From: DASQDN01 sp963844855
GTDB lineage: Bacteria > Acidobacteriota > Terriglobia > Bryobacterales > Bryobacteraceae
Direction of reading: 5' to 3'
NCBI GenBank assembly: GCA_963844855.1
Contig: CAWJQP010000043.1
Location: forward strand, 35,564-99,563
DNA: 64,000 bases
Position 1 is the stretch's first letter, and each line of letters begins with the position of its first letter. A program made the translations under genes and the position numbers. This document shows, piece after piece, positions 38,226 to 47,846 of this stretch. Under the pieces are notes generated by a model, which was given only the letters and a program-made list of their open reading frames with translations, had not been told where the DNA came from and did no database searches.

Positions 38226-38244
38226 GGCCGCCTGAAAGGCGGCC
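38226..38244 (+). terminator. Hairpin after the esterase gene
   Basis: GGCCGCCT (38226-38233) and AGGCGGCC (38237-38244) form a perfect 8-bp stem around GAA, four bases after the stop of the esterase gene. No U-run follows, so it is either a weak or Rho-assisted terminator or a small dispersed palindromic repeat. The remaining 38245-38452 shows no gene. Confidence 0.55.
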
Positions 38245-38452
38245 GCAGGCTAAAAGCCGCCCCACCACCAGCACAATCAGTATTTGGCCATCCTGGCTTG
38301 ACTCGGGCCCGGCAACGTATATTCAGAAGCCCGCGCTGGAAGCGCAGTGCCACGGACGCGGGCAACTGCTTCAGTCGGCGGTCGATGATCTCCACGGCAT
38401 ACCGGTTGTTTTGATGAGCGGAGGCGAAGGATGCGAACGCGACATAAATCGG

Positions 38453-39590
38453 TGTCGTTCGCCATTATTCCGTCCACCGATTAAGAGTTGACTTTGAGAG
38501 AGATGGAGGTGAACATCGGGACAAATGGCAGCCTCCTTCATCCTGTGTATTTTTCGATTCTTCCGACTACTTTTGAGCGGTCACCAAGCCATGGCGATTG
38601 AGAATGCCGCTCTCCGGTTGCAACTCGCGGCATTCCGTCGGCAACGTAAGCGACCGGTCTTGACGATTATTGATCGAATGTTCTGGATCGCTCTCCGCCG
38701 CTTGTGGTCCGGGTGGCGACGTCCGTTACTCTATGTCCAGGCTGACACTGTCGTCCGCTGGCAACGCGAACGGTTTCGCCGATTCTGGGCCCGGCTGTCG
38801 AAATCCGATCGCCGCCGGCGAGGTCGGCCCGCTACGGCCGCCGAGATTTGCCGACTGATCGAACGAATGGCGGCCGCCAATCCGTTATGGCGTGCGCCAC
38901 GGATTCATGGCGAACTGAAGATGCTCGGCATTGCGATCTCCGAACGCACCGTCTCCCGAATGCTGCGAAGGCTTCGCCGGCCACCTAGTCAGACGTGGAA
39001 GACCTTTCTTCACAACCATCTCGGTCAAATGGTGTCCATCGATTTCTTTACCGTGCCGACGATCACCATGAAGGTGCTGTTCGTGTTCATCGTGCTGGAA
39101 CATCGACGTCGCCAGGTGTTGCACTTTAATGTGACCGAACATCCCACCGCAGCCTGGACTTCCCAACAGATTGTTGAGGCTTTCGCCGAGCGAAATGCGC
39201 CGCGGTATATCATTCGCGATCGGGATGGCGTATACGGCAACGAGGTTCGTCTGCGGATCTCTTCGCTGGACATGGAGGAGGTACTCACCGCGCCTCAGAG
39301 TCCGTGGCAGAATCCGTACGTCGAACGCCTGATCGGCTCGATACGGAGAGACTGCTTGAACCATTTCGTGATCTTCAACGCCCGGCATCTCAAGCGAACG
39401 CTCACATCGTATTTCGTTTACTACCACGGATCCAGGACCCATTTGGGGCTGGACAAGCAATGTCCAATTCCACGACCGGTGTCGAGTATCGGAAAGATCA
39501 TCAAGATCCCCCAACTCGGTGGGCTGCATTATCGTTATGAACGCTTTGCTGCATGACCAGATGCCGCGTACGCATTATTGGCGAAGGACA
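38453..39590 (+). mobile_element. Insertion sequence with rve-type transposase, copy 1
   Basis: About 1.14 kb, defined by alignment with the second copy 9394 bases downstream; identity covers 38451-39592. The ends are imperfect inverted repeats, TGTCGTTCGCCA on the left and TGTCCTTCGCCA on the complement of the right. Both copies have GG outside each end, so GG may belong to the element or be the target. It is inserted into IS91-like debris on the right. Family not assigned; the transposase is of the IS3/IS481-like rve class. Confidence 0.8.
38525..39556 (+). CDS. rve-type DDE transposase (IS copy 1), 343 aa
   Basis: N-terminal helix-turn-helix part (ENAALRLQLAAFRRQRKRP, HGELKMLGIAISERTVSRML), then the rve core: VSIDFFTVPT (first Asp), YIIRDRDGVYG (second Asp) and PYVERLIGSIRRDCLNH (Glu). 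All three catalytic positions are present and the gene is intact, so the element may be active. It differs from the copy at 47919 by four visible substitutions (Met/Val, Arg/Gln, Ala/Pro, Tyr/His). ATG 38525 has GGGACAA rather than a strong Shine-Dalgarno upstream. Confidence 0.88.
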   Translation: MAASFILCIFRFFRLLLSGHQAMAIENAALRLQLAAFRRQRKRPVLTIIDRMFWIALRRLWSGWRRPLLYVQADTVVRWQRERFRRFWARLSKSDRRRRGRPATAAEICRLIERMAAANPLWRAPRIHGELKMLGIAISERTVSRMLRRLRRPPSQTWKTFLHNHLGQMVSIDFFTVPTITMKVLFVFIVLEHRRRQVLHFNVTEHPTAAWTSQQIVEAFAERNAPRYIIRDRDGVYGNEVRLRISSLDMEEVLTAPQSPWQNPYVERLIGSIRRDCLNHFVIFNARHLKRTLTSYFVYYHGSRTHLGLDKQCPIPRPVSSIGKIIKIPQLGGLHYRYERFAA

Positions 39591-39768
39591 GGATTTGGTG
39601 TGCATATACGACTGCCGGCACGACTTCCCATATAAAAACATATTTCATCGGGAGACAGCGAACCGTTCGCGAACCTCTGTAACATTCTTATTTCTGGCGA
39701 ATGCGAGTAGACGTCTTCATTTCCGCATCTTGTTGGATTCTGAGAAGCTTCGAGTTTTCGGACTATAC
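39591..39768 (-). mobile_element. IS91-like element end (remnant)
   Basis: The complement of this stretch matches the block at 59057-59200: the shared parts include TATAGTCC, TCCAACAAGAT, GTTACAGAGGTTCG and GAACGGTTCG. The 59-kb copy continues into an IS91-type zinc ribbon, so I assign both to one IS91-like family. Here only the terminal part survives: IS copy 1 cuts one side at 39590 and a recombinase gene begins at the other (about 39768). Confidence 0.5.
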
Positions 39769-39941
39769 GCGATCCATCCTTCACGCCGCTGACTCTTGAT
39801 GAAGGCTTCGGCAGCTTCGCGTTGCGCATCGAGCGAATTAAACTCCTGCTCGAGGCCTTCCTCCGTCGATTTTCGGGTGTATATTGCACAGCGGAGTCGC
39901 GGGGATGATTCCGTCGGAAGATCCTGATTACTTTTCCGCAC
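39768..39941 (-). pseudogene. Serine recombinase, N-terminal fragment only
   Basis: From GTG 39941, which overlaps the end of the DUF2924 gene, the frame encodes about 58 residues containing RCAIYTRKSTEEGLEQEF and SLDAQREAAEAFIKSQ. This is the start of the resolvase/invertase catalytic domain of large serine recombinases, including the Ser nucleophile in RKS. The gene then runs directly into the IS91-like end and loses homology, so more than 90% of the recombinase is missing. DUF2924 immediately upstream is its usual partner. Confidence 0.8.
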
Positions 39942-40455
39942 GGTTCCGTTCCTTTCGCTCGTCGCCTGCGGGGCGCGTAAGCCCGAAGAACGCCAAGCCG
40001 TTCCAGCGTGTACCGGTAACCGCAACGGCGATCGCGCTGAGCGAAGCGTAATGCCGGTTGTCATAACGGAATCCCGTTGAGAGGACTTCCACTAGAATGC
40101 TCCGGCCTTTCCACTTGCGGCTGAGCAAAGTTCCAGGCAGCGGTAAGCGACTATCCTGGTCCCGATTCCCATCTGCTGGCGTCGTCCGAACCTGCTCGCC
40201 GCCGATAGTAAAGAAGTCTCGCGGCGCAACCGTTCGCAAGTCGGCATCCCGCGCGATCTCATTGGCTCGCCCGCGTGCTCGTTCGGTGAGATCGCCCTCA
40301 GCCAACGCCCGCAAACGCCAGGCGATCCTTCGGAAAAGATGCTCTCGATGACGAGATCGTGTTTCTTCTTGAAATACCTCCCGAAACTTCTCGTGCAAGC
40401 GCGCCAAGCTCGCTCTACGCAGGTTCTCAATTTCCATCAGTACCGCAGTGTCCAC
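39928..40455 (-). CDS. DUF2924 protein, recombinase-associated
   Basis: I chose GTG 40455 because AGAGG lies nine bases upstream; the frame is open to 40767 but that extension lacks family character. The 175-aa product shows the DUF2924 pattern: MEIENLRRASLARLHEKFRE, REHLFRRIAWRLRALAEG, PLPGTLLSRKWKGRSILVEV, GFRYDNRHYASLSAIAVAV and GTRWNGLAFFGL. In other genomes this domain lies directly upstream of a large serine recombinase in phages and integrative elements, as here. It probably assists or regulates recombination; the mechanism is unknown. Its recombinase partner is truncated. Confidence 0.85.
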   Translation of the reverse strand: MDTAVLMEIENLRRASLARLHEKFREVFQEETRSRHREHLFRRIAWRLRALAEGDLTERARGRANEIARDADLRTVAPRDFFTIGGEQVRTTPADGNRDQDSRLPLPGTLLSRKWKGRSILVEVLSTGFRYDNRHYASLSAIAVAVTGTRWNGLAFFGLTRPAGDERKERNRAEK

Positions 40456-41090
40456 AGTTCTTTTCCTCTTTGAATGGCCGTCAATCACAGTTCCATGAAC
40501 GCTCTTTGCCGCCGCACAAGCAACTGCAAAACGAGTAGATTTTTCGACGCCAATATACCTGTCCAATCCTTGCGATTGCCTCATACTCAGTTCATGGCAA
40601 ACGCACCTCGTGCTTTTCAAGAAGCGATTCTGTACTTCTCTGATCCGGTCAATTGCCGCACGTACCTCATGCCTCGACGCTTTCATTCGCTCTTGTGACG
40701 CGTGATCCGGGAATGAGGGTCGGCTCGTTCGACGGCCTTCACTCCGCCTGCGATCTCCTGTTTCCAACGTCTCCGCACTTCGTCGTCGCCGTTTGCTTCC
40801 TGGACTATCGGATGGTCCGGGCTAACGGTCATTGCCTCCTCGGCGATGTTTGGCGATGATCGCGCGCATTGAAAGGACAAGGCTGACGCGGTCCTCGTCT
40901 GTTGCGGCAACTTGGTCATTGTTAGCGCCGCATCCATCTCCCAACTGCGGGACATCGTAGCGATTCCGGCTGCGGGAAGCAGTCTTGATGACCTACAGCT
41001 TCGGATCGGCGCATAATCATTTCCATTTCACTCCATCGCTCGTTCACGGGAGGAGCGGGTGATAGAATCACGGCCATCCGGAGGTTGTTT
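40456..41090. other. Intergenic, no confident gene
   Basis: Between the DUF2924 gene and the TonB receptor. Open frames occur on the minus strand (for example upstream of DUF2924) but have no recognisable family, good start or codon character. A Shine-Dalgarno sequence GGAGG at 41080-41084 belongs to the receptor. Confidence 0.4.
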
Positions 41091-44000
41091 ATGCGTACCC
41101 TGACTAGACGCGTGTGTGTGTGGATGAGCTCAGTACTCCTGGTTCCGGCGTTGGTCGGTCAGACTTTTACTGCCAACGTGACGGGTGTTGTTTCAGACCC
41201 GGCCGCCGGCGCAATCCCCGACGCTAGTGTCCGGCTGGAAAACGTAGGGACGCGTGATCGTCGTGAGGTGAAGACAGGACCGGAAGGAAGATTCACGTTC
41301 TCGCAACTTCAACCCGGTGTGTACGAGCTTCAGGCTGAAGCAGTTGGATTCAAAACGTTCGTGCACCGCGGGATCAATCTGATTGCAGGGCAGTCTGCAG
41401 CCGTGAACGTTGAAATGCAGATTGGCGCGGTCTCGCAGCAGGTGGAAGTAAGCGCACTCGTTGTTCAGGTCGACACGCAGACGGCCAACCAGTCGGTCAC
41501 GATGTCGCGCGACATGGTGTTGAATCTTCCGACGAACCTTCGAAGTCCGTTCACGATGGTGCACGCCACCGCCGGCATTACGGCCCCTGCCACGGGCATC
41601 TCCCAATCAACTGCGGATCAGAATCAGGATCGTTTTGGTATGAATGGCGGGCGCAGCACGACTACGGGAGTCATGATCGATGGGGTCAATGCTTCGGCCG
41701 GCAACAGCTGGAATGGTCTGCTCATCTCTCCCGCAATCGATTCGGTCCAGGAGGTGCAGGTCATTCGCAATGCGTACGACGCGCAATTCGGTCGCTCTGG
41801 CGGCGGTATGGTGAGCATCGTTACCAAAGGCGGCGGTAACGAATTCCATGGCACTGTCTTCGAGTTTCTGCGGAACTCGGCGCTGGATGCGAACTCGTGG
41901 GCAAACAACCGCGGCAACGTTATGAAGCCGCAGTTCCAGCGAAGTCAGTTCGGCGGAAATGCAGCGGGACCGATCTGGTCCTCGAAGCGGCTGTTCTTCT
42001 TCGGTGGTTACGAAGGTCTGAGACAGGGCTCGCCGAGTACATCGACAGTTACACTTCCCACTGCTCTCGAACGGCAGGGTGATTTTTCACAAACGTATAA
42101 CTCGAACGGGAGTCTGTCTGTTATCTACAACCCGTTCTCGATACGGCCGAACCCGAGTGGAACGGGATTCATTCGCGACGCATTTCCGGGAAACAGGATT
42201 CCGGCCAACCTTCTGGACCCAGTAGGTCTGCAGGCGGTGGCTCTGTATCCTGAACCTACAGGTCCGGGTGACTCGTTTACGCATGCGCGCAACTACATAA
42301 AAGGTGGCAAGGGCACGACGATCAGTGATCGCTCTGATATTCGCATCGACTGGGCAGCGAGTGAAAAGTACACAATGTTCTGGCGCTTGTCGAAGGCTTG
42401 GCGGCAGGAAGGGCGGCCGCCGGACGGTGTATGGCAGTCGCTCACGGGTACGGGTCCTATCAGCGGGAATCCACGGTACCAGGTTTCGCTAGCCAACACC
42501 TTCCTGCCGGAGCCGACATGGGTCATCAATGTGATCGGGGCCTTTGGAAGCTGGACCGAACGGCAACGTTCGCCTACCTATGGGCAGGATGGCACTGATA
42601 TTGGATTGCCTGCGTCGTTTGTGAGCCAGTTGGACGTCCCGACGATCCCGCAGTTCACGATGGGAAACTATTCGAATATCAGCCACTCCCGTGAGCTCAA
42701 CCTTATCAGCCGCGTTGCCAATATTCAGGTGAACGCGACGAAGGAACTGGGAGCCCACAGTCTGAAGTTCGGTTTCACGCGCGACGCGAGCATCAGCACC
42801 GGCGGCGGCTTATTCTCGGCAGATTTCACGTTCTCACGAGGAATGACGGCCGGGCCAACCGCACAGCCGAACAGCACGACATCGGGAAATGAGATCGCTT
42901 CGCTGCTTCTGGGCACTGGCGCGGGCGGTAACGTACAAAAGCCTGCGCTGTTATCGATGACCCGGCTGTATTACGGTTGGTATTTTCAAGACACGTGGCG
43001 TATCTCGAAGAGGATCACGATCAACCCTGCCCTGCGGTACGAGATGCACCGGCCGGCGACAGAACGCTACAACCGGTACAGCAATTTCGCTTATGACGTG
43101 GAGAACCCGCTCGGCAGCCAAGTGGGCATGAACCTGCGAGGCGGGCTGGTGTTCCTGGACGAAGACAACCGATTTTCGTGGAATCCACGCTATATGGATT
43201 TCGCTCCGCGGTTCGGCATGTCGGTTCAATTGACGGAAAAGCTCGTACTGCGCACGGGATATGGTTTGTTCTATCCGACGCAGACCGGGACAGGCGATGC
43301 GACCGGCTTCTCAGCTACCACTCCGTGGACCTACAGCCAAGGAGGCGATGCTATAACACCTCAGGACTTGCTGCGAGATCCTTACCCCAGAGGATTGGTT
43401 CCCGCACTGGGTAATTCGGCCGGATTACGAACTAACCTGGGCCTGAGTGTCGGAGGCTATCAGCGCGATCATCCAAACGGCTACATGCAGAATTACAGCG
43501 CTGATTTTCAGTACGACCTGGGTAAGTCTACCGTTATCGAGTTTGGCTATGCCGGACATCAGGGGCGCAAACTGGTTTATGGGGTAACCCTCAACGACAA
43601 TCAGCTGCCCACGGAATTACTGGCGTTGGGTTCACAGCTTGATTCCCGCGTGCCGAATCCATTCTTCGGTTACATCACGAATGGCAATCTGGCCACCGCC
43701 ACCCTTCCCTACCACCGACTGCTTCGTCCTTACCCCCAGTTCGACGCGGTCAATCGCAACGGCCAGACTTCCGGCGGCAGTTCGAGCTACAACGCCATGC
43801 TGTTGAAACTCTCCAAGCAGTTTTCCGGTGGCCTCATGCTGATCAGCAGCTATCAATGGTCCAAGGCGATCGATAACATCGCTGAGACGGAGCCAAGTCC
43901 CGGTGGAGCGGCGGACGGGTTTCGCGACAACCGCAACTTCCGTATTGAACGGTCTCTTTCTGCGCACGATCTTCCGCACAGCTTTGTCAGTGCGTTTGTC

Positions 44001-44522
44001 TATGAGCTTCCGGTTGGCAGGGGGAAGGCTCTGGGCAATGACATGAACCGTGTTGTGAACGCGATCATCGGCGGCTGGCAGACATCGGGAATTGTGCGTT
44101 TGTCGAGCGGTTTGCCGGTGCGGCTAACAGCTCCTAGTCTTATCAGCCAGTACGGCTTCGGGACTCAGTTGCCGAACATAACCAATGGCGCGGATGTTCA
44201 GGTGGAAAATCGCACGCCCGAGCGATGGTTCAACACGTCCGCCTTTTCTGCGCCGGCGCCTTATACGATCGGAAACTCGCCTCGCCGGCTGACGGAGCTC
44301 CGCGCGGACACACAGAAGAACATCGATTTCTCATTGGCGAAGAACTTCCGCTATGGAGAACGACTTCGAGTGCAATTCCGCGCTGAGGCATTCAACATGA
44401 CCAACACGCCGCAATTCGGTTGGCCGGATACGAGTTTTGGAAGCAATACGTTTGGCGTGGTCAGCGGCACAATGAATATCGGACCGCGGAACATTCAGTT
44501 CGGCCTAAAGGTAGATTTCTGA
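41091..44522 (+). CDS. TonB-dependent receptor, Oar-like, intact, 1143 aa
   Basis: ATG 41091 lies six bases after GGAGG, a clear start. Signal peptide about 1-25 (VCVWMSSVLLVPALVGQ). Residues about 28-115 form the carboxypeptidase-regulatory sandwich (GVVSDPAAGAIPDASVRLEN, GPEGRFTFSQLQPGVYEL). The plug follows (VLNLPTNLRSPFTM, TTTGVMIDGVNAS) and a long barrel ending FGLKVDF. All parts are in one frame, in contrast to the broken receptor at 26845-30088. It sits alone between a DUF2924 remnant region and IS110 elements, inside the 8-kb segment bounded by two IS copies. Substrate unknown. Confidence 0.92.
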   Translation: MRTLTRRVCVWMSSVLLVPALVGQTFTANVTGVVSDPAAGAIPDASVRLENVGTRDRREVKTGPEGRFTFSQLQPGVYELQAEAVGFKTFVHRGINLIAGQSAAVNVEMQIGAVSQQVEVSALVVQVDTQTANQSVTMSRDMVLNLPTNLRSPFTMVHATAGITAPATGISQSTADQNQDRFGMNGGRSTTTGVMIDGVNASAGNSWNGLLISPAIDSVQEVQVIRNAYDAQFGRSGGGMVSIVTKGGGNEFHGTVFEFLRNSALDANSWANNRGNVMKPQFQRSQFGGNAAGPIWSSKRLFFFGGYEGLRQGSPSTSTVTLPTALERQGDFSQTYNSNGSLSVIYNPFSIRPNPSGTGFIRDAFPGNRIPANLLDPVGLQAVALYPEPTGPGDSFTHARNYIKGGKGTTISDRSDIRIDWAASEKYTMFWRLSKAWRQEGRPPDGVWQSLTGTGPISGNPRYQVSLANTFLPEPTWVINVIGAFGSWTERQRSPTYGQDGTDIGLPASFVSQLDVPTIPQFTMGNYSNISHSRELNLISRVANIQVNATKELGAHSLKFGFTRDASISTGGGLFSADFTFSRGMTAGPTAQPNSTTSGNEIASLLLGTGAGGNVQKPALLSMTRLYYGWYFQDTWRISKRITINPALRYEMHRPATERYNRYSNFAYDVENPLGSQVGMNLRGGLVFLDEDNRFSWNPRYMDFAPRFGMSVQLTEKLVLRTGYGLFYPTQTGTGDATGFSATTPWTYSQGGDAITPQDLLRDPYPRGLVPALGNSAGLRTNLGLSVGGYQRDHPNGYMQNYSADFQYDLGKSTVIEFGYAGHQGRKLVYGVTLNDNQLPTELLALGSQLDSRVPNPFFGYITNGNLATATLPYHRLLRPYPQFDAVNRNGQTSGGSSSYNAMLLKLSKQFSGGLMLISSYQWSKAIDNIAETEPSPGGAADGFRDNRNFRIERSLSAHDLPHSFVSAFVYELPVGRGKALGNDMNRVVNAIIGGWQTSGIVRLSSGLPVRLTAPSLISQYGFGTQLPNITNGADVQVENRTPERWFNTSAFSAPAPYTIGNSPRRLTELRADTQKNIDFSLAKNFRYGERLRVQFRAEAFNMTNTPQFGWPDTSFGSNTFGVVSGTMNIGPRNIQFGLKVDF

Positions 44523-44743
44523 TATGGAGCGACCTGTCAACCCCTGAGTGCATCTGACAGTTTAATTCTGGAAGTTAGGCCGGCTTTTCTCCGTAAGGAG
44601 GGGAGGCGGCCTTTCCTCTTTCCGGGGGACCTCGCGGATCCTGAGGTGTTCCCGCCGGAGATGGGATGAGATGGCCTGGTCGCATCGAAGTGCAGTAATC
44701 TCGGCAATGTTGATTACGCACCGCAGTGCAAAGGAGGCCAGGA
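44523..44743. other. Noncoding left flank of the IS110 transposase
   Basis: These 221 bases precede the transposase start and probably contain the left end of the element. IS110-group elements encode a structured bridge RNA in a noncoding end, so this stretch (or the one after the gene) is where it would lie. The paired segments GGCCGGC and GGCGGCC near 44578 and 44607 suggest structure. Element borders cannot be fixed. Confidence 0.35.
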
Positions 44744-45844
44744 TTGAAGAAGAAAGACACTCGCCATAGCCTGAAGCAGAAGTCAGTCCGGGGCATGAGA
44801 GGGATAACGATCGGATTGGATCTCGGCGACAAGACCAGCCGCTACTGCGCAATTGACAGCAATGGTCAAATAGTGAGCCAAGGTGGGGTGGCCACGACCC
44901 GTACAGCTATGCGCGAGAAGTTCAGTGGGTTGGAGCATTGCCGGATTGCATTGGAAGTAGGGCCGCACTCCCCCTGGGTGAGTCGCCTGCTAGCAGAATC
45001 TGGGCACGAGGTAATCGTCGCCAATCCCCGTCAGTTAAAGCTGATCACTGAAAGCAGCCGAAAGTGCGACCCTGTCGATGCAGAGACGCTAGCGCGATTG
45101 GCGCGAGTGGATCCGGTGCTGCTTCGGCCCATTCGTCATCGAAGCGAACATGCGCAGATGGACCTGATGGTAATTCGAGCTCGCGCTGCATTAGTGGTGG
45201 CGAGAACATCGCTGGTTAATACTGTGCGAGGACTCGCGAAGTCCGTGGGCGAGCGACTGCCCAAAGTCGACGCCGAGGCTCTCGATATAGAAGATGCGAA
45301 AGCACTGCCGGATGCCTTGCGCGAGGTGCTCAAGCCGATCTTGCAAAGCATAGAGCAATTGACGGTCAAGATTAAAGCGGCCGACAAAGAACTCGAGCAG
45401 ATCGCCCGGACTCGTTATCCGGAAACCAAACTGCTGATGCAGGTCAGCGGAGTGGGAACCTTGATCGCTCTGACGTTTGTGCTGACAGTGGAGGACAATA
45501 CCAGATTCCGCAAGAGTAGGGATGTAGGTTGCTTTCTTGGACTACGGCCGCGGCGTGCTGACTCCGGCGAACACCGGCCGCAACTGCCAATCACCAAAGA
45601 AGGTGATGTGTACTTGCGCGCGCTTCTCGTCCAGGGGGCACACTGTATTTTGAGCCGGCAAGGGCCGGACACGGACCTGAAGCGATGGGGTACGCGAATC
45701 GCTGGCGGCGGAGGGAAGAATGCGAAGAAACGAGCAATTGTCGCGGTAGCGCGGAAGCTGGCGGTATTGTTGCATCGACTGTGGACGACGGGCGAGGTCT
45801 ACGAGCCGCTGCGGAATAGCAACACGCATCCCGTTGCTGCATAG
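44744..45844 (+). CDS. IS110-family transposase, intact, 366 aa
   Basis: TTG 44744 is preceded by AAGGAGG at a good distance and is preferred over the in-frame GTG 44726. The N-terminal RuvC-like DEDD domain shows ITIGLDLGDKTSRYCAI, RIALEVGPHSPWVSRLL and CDPVDAETLARLARV. The C-terminal Transposase_20 part has MQVSGVGTLIALTFVLTV, a slightly altered catalytic serine region around DSGEHRPQLPITKEGDVYLR, and AIVAVARKLAVLLHRLW. Complete, so possibly functional. It faces the truncated IS110-type gene at 46748, with 0.9 kb between their stop codons. Confidence 0.88.
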   Translation: MKKKDTRHSLKQKSVRGMRGITIGLDLGDKTSRYCAIDSNGQIVSQGGVATTRTAMREKFSGLEHCRIALEVGPHSPWVSRLLAESGHEVIVANPRQLKLITESSRKCDPVDAETLARLARVDPVLLRPIRHRSEHAQMDLMVIRARAALVVARTSLVNTVRGLAKSVGERLPKVDAEALDIEDAKALPDALREVLKPILQSIEQLTVKIKAADKELEQIARTRYPETKLLMQVSGVGTLIALTFVLTVEDNTRFRKSRDVGCFLGLRPRRADSGEHRPQLPITKEGDVYLRALLVQGAHCILSRQGPDTDLKRWGTRIAGGGGKNAKKRAIVAVARKLAVLLHRLWTTGEVYEPLRNSNTHPVAA

Positions 45845-46747
45845 AAGATCAGGTTTGTTTCTATTGCAGATCGCCGAGTTCGGGTGACTGCGGACGTGGC
45901 GGCGGAGCCATTGCTCTGATATTCAGACAATGAGCTCGAGCCTGGAGATGGCAGCACCCGACAAATCGAGGACCCCAAAAGGCACCGGGCAAACCAGAGT
46001 GCGGATGGAAGCAGGGCGATACGGCGGCTACGAGCGAAACGGCCAAGACTAGGAACGATGATCGTTGCTGAATAACTACTTGATGAAGCGACAGCAGCGA
46101 ATCACTTAGAAAGGGTCAGGAGCTGATAGTGCGATAACACACGAGGTTGAAGGATGTCTCAAGAGGAGATCTCCCTTCGCCTTCCTCGATTTTACGTAAG
46201 GCATTGGCCGGAGCCCGTCAAGGCTGATACGAGCGCGCCTTCGGCGCGGCCTTGACCGTCTCCGATCCAATGCCCAAGAATCCTGGGAAGAAGGCGAAGG
46301 GAGCAGCGCGAAAGGGGTTGACACGCCGGGCCATCTCATGGAAGCCGCCCGTCGCATAAGTTGCTGGCCGGAACGGCGCGGAGCAGGCAAGGGCGCGCCC
46401 GCCTTTGGCGCGGCGAAGCAAACCCTTGCCCGGCGAGCACCGTTCTGGCACTTCGAGCAATCTTGGACGGGCGGCGTAGCGGGAACACATTCCCGTTGGT
46501 GAGCTTTGAGCATTTCTGGTTAGGACAGCAGAGCCGATAACAGCGCAGTAGCTATCGCGACGATTGATCACTCTGATATTCGCGGATCGGAACCGCATGG
46601 ACATGATCCGTCGGGAGCCTGCCTCGGACTGAGCGCGCGGGTTGGGGCCGGAGCCCGTTCCGCATAGAAAATAAGGAGGGTTCTCCTTTTCGTGGGCCCT
46701 GCACTGTCATCGGCTTTGCTGTCCGGGAAAACATCTTTGTTGTTGTT
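45845..46747. other. Noncoding ends of two convergent IS110-type elements
   Basis: No gene is supported in these 903 bases; open frames on the minus strand here are compositional. The stretch is GC-rich and has several possible stems. It should hold the 3' noncoding ends of the two facing elements, and CTCTGATATTC occurs in both halves (near 45914 and 46571). Either end may encode a bridge RNA. Confidence 0.35.
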
Positions 46748-47846
46748 TTATGCCGCAGTTGCGAGCTTCTGCTTTTCTTCCGTGTTCAAAGCAATCGCCC
46801 AGATGAAGCCGAGCAGCTCACGCCCGACCGCCGTCACGATTTGATTCTTGTTCTTGCCACGCTCGGCGAACTTTCTGTAGCGCTTGTGCAACCGATACTG
46901 CGCCTTCCAGGCGATTTGTTTCACTTCGTCGCTGAGGGCCAGAGACTTCTGTCTTCGGAGCAGAAAACCTGTAACGTTCGGTCGATGTTGGTAAGCCCAT
47001 GCCGCCTCTACCAGAACTCTCCGTAAATGGGCATTGCCTGTCTTAGTGATGGAACCGCGTTGCACTCGATTGCCGCTCGAGTGCTCGCGCGCAACCAGTC
47101 CGCTATAGCCCATCAACTGTCGTGGACTTTCAAATCGGGAAAGCGAGCCAAGCTCAGACACGATGGTAGCCGCGGTGGTTTGCGCCACTCCGCGCAAGGC
47201 CTGCAAAGCCTCAATCACCGCCCGGATCTCTGGTGACGCTTGCTGAATTGCGTCATCGATCGCCTTCTCGAGTTTCAGGATCCTTTCGGCAATGTGCTCG
47301 ACTTCGTGCAGATAATGTTCCAGTGTGGCTTCCAAAGCCGGCTGGTCAAAATGAACGTTGGTCTTGATCCATTCCAGATGTTTCTTGGTCCAGGCCTTCA
47401 TTCCCTCCGGTCTTCGGCCGTGACGTAGCAGGAATTTGCCCAGCCGATGCCGTGCCTTCAACTGGTCTTTCTTGGCCGCTTCCCGAGCCCGTACCAGATC
47501 CCGCAAGGCCTCATGCGCGGCATCCGGCACCCAGACCGCCGTTAGTTCGCCGGCTCGATAGCAGCGTGCCAGTTTCTCGGCATCGCGGCGGTCGGTCTTG
47601 ACTCGATCTCCGGCTTTGGTCGGAACCAGAGTCGGAGCAATTACTTCGCACACAACTCCCAACTGCGTGAGCTGCCAGTACAGTACATATCCCGTCGGCC
47701 CTGCTTCGTAACAGACCTTGATTTGTTTCACCGGACCCAATTTGCCAATCAGTTTCCGAATCGATTCCAGCCGGTTCGGAATCACACCCTGTGACCGAAC
47801 TTCGCCATCTCGTTCCGCCACAGCTACCGCGATCGTGTCCGCATGG
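46748..47846 (-). pseudogene. IS110/IS1111-type transposase, N-terminus cut off by IS copy 2
   Basis: The reading frame contains HADTIAVAVAERDGEV, then KVCYEAGPTGYVLYWQL, TDRRDAEKLARCYRAGEL, and the C-terminal LRGVAQTTAATIVSELG, LMGYSGLVAREHSSGNR, GSITKTGNAHLRRVLVEAAW. This is a near-complete IS110-group transposase. However, the first few residues that normally precede the first catalytic Asp (Y.G.DVH) are replaced: upstream of HADTI the frame runs straight into IS copy 2 at 47846. The missing N-terminus is not found on the other side of that IS, so a deletion accompanied the insertion. Probably inactive. Confidence 0.8.

Noticed and set aside
46106..46734. Minus-strand open frames between the two IS110 transposases
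   Set aside because: Compositional frames in GC-rich IS ends; low complexity, no homologous family recognised.
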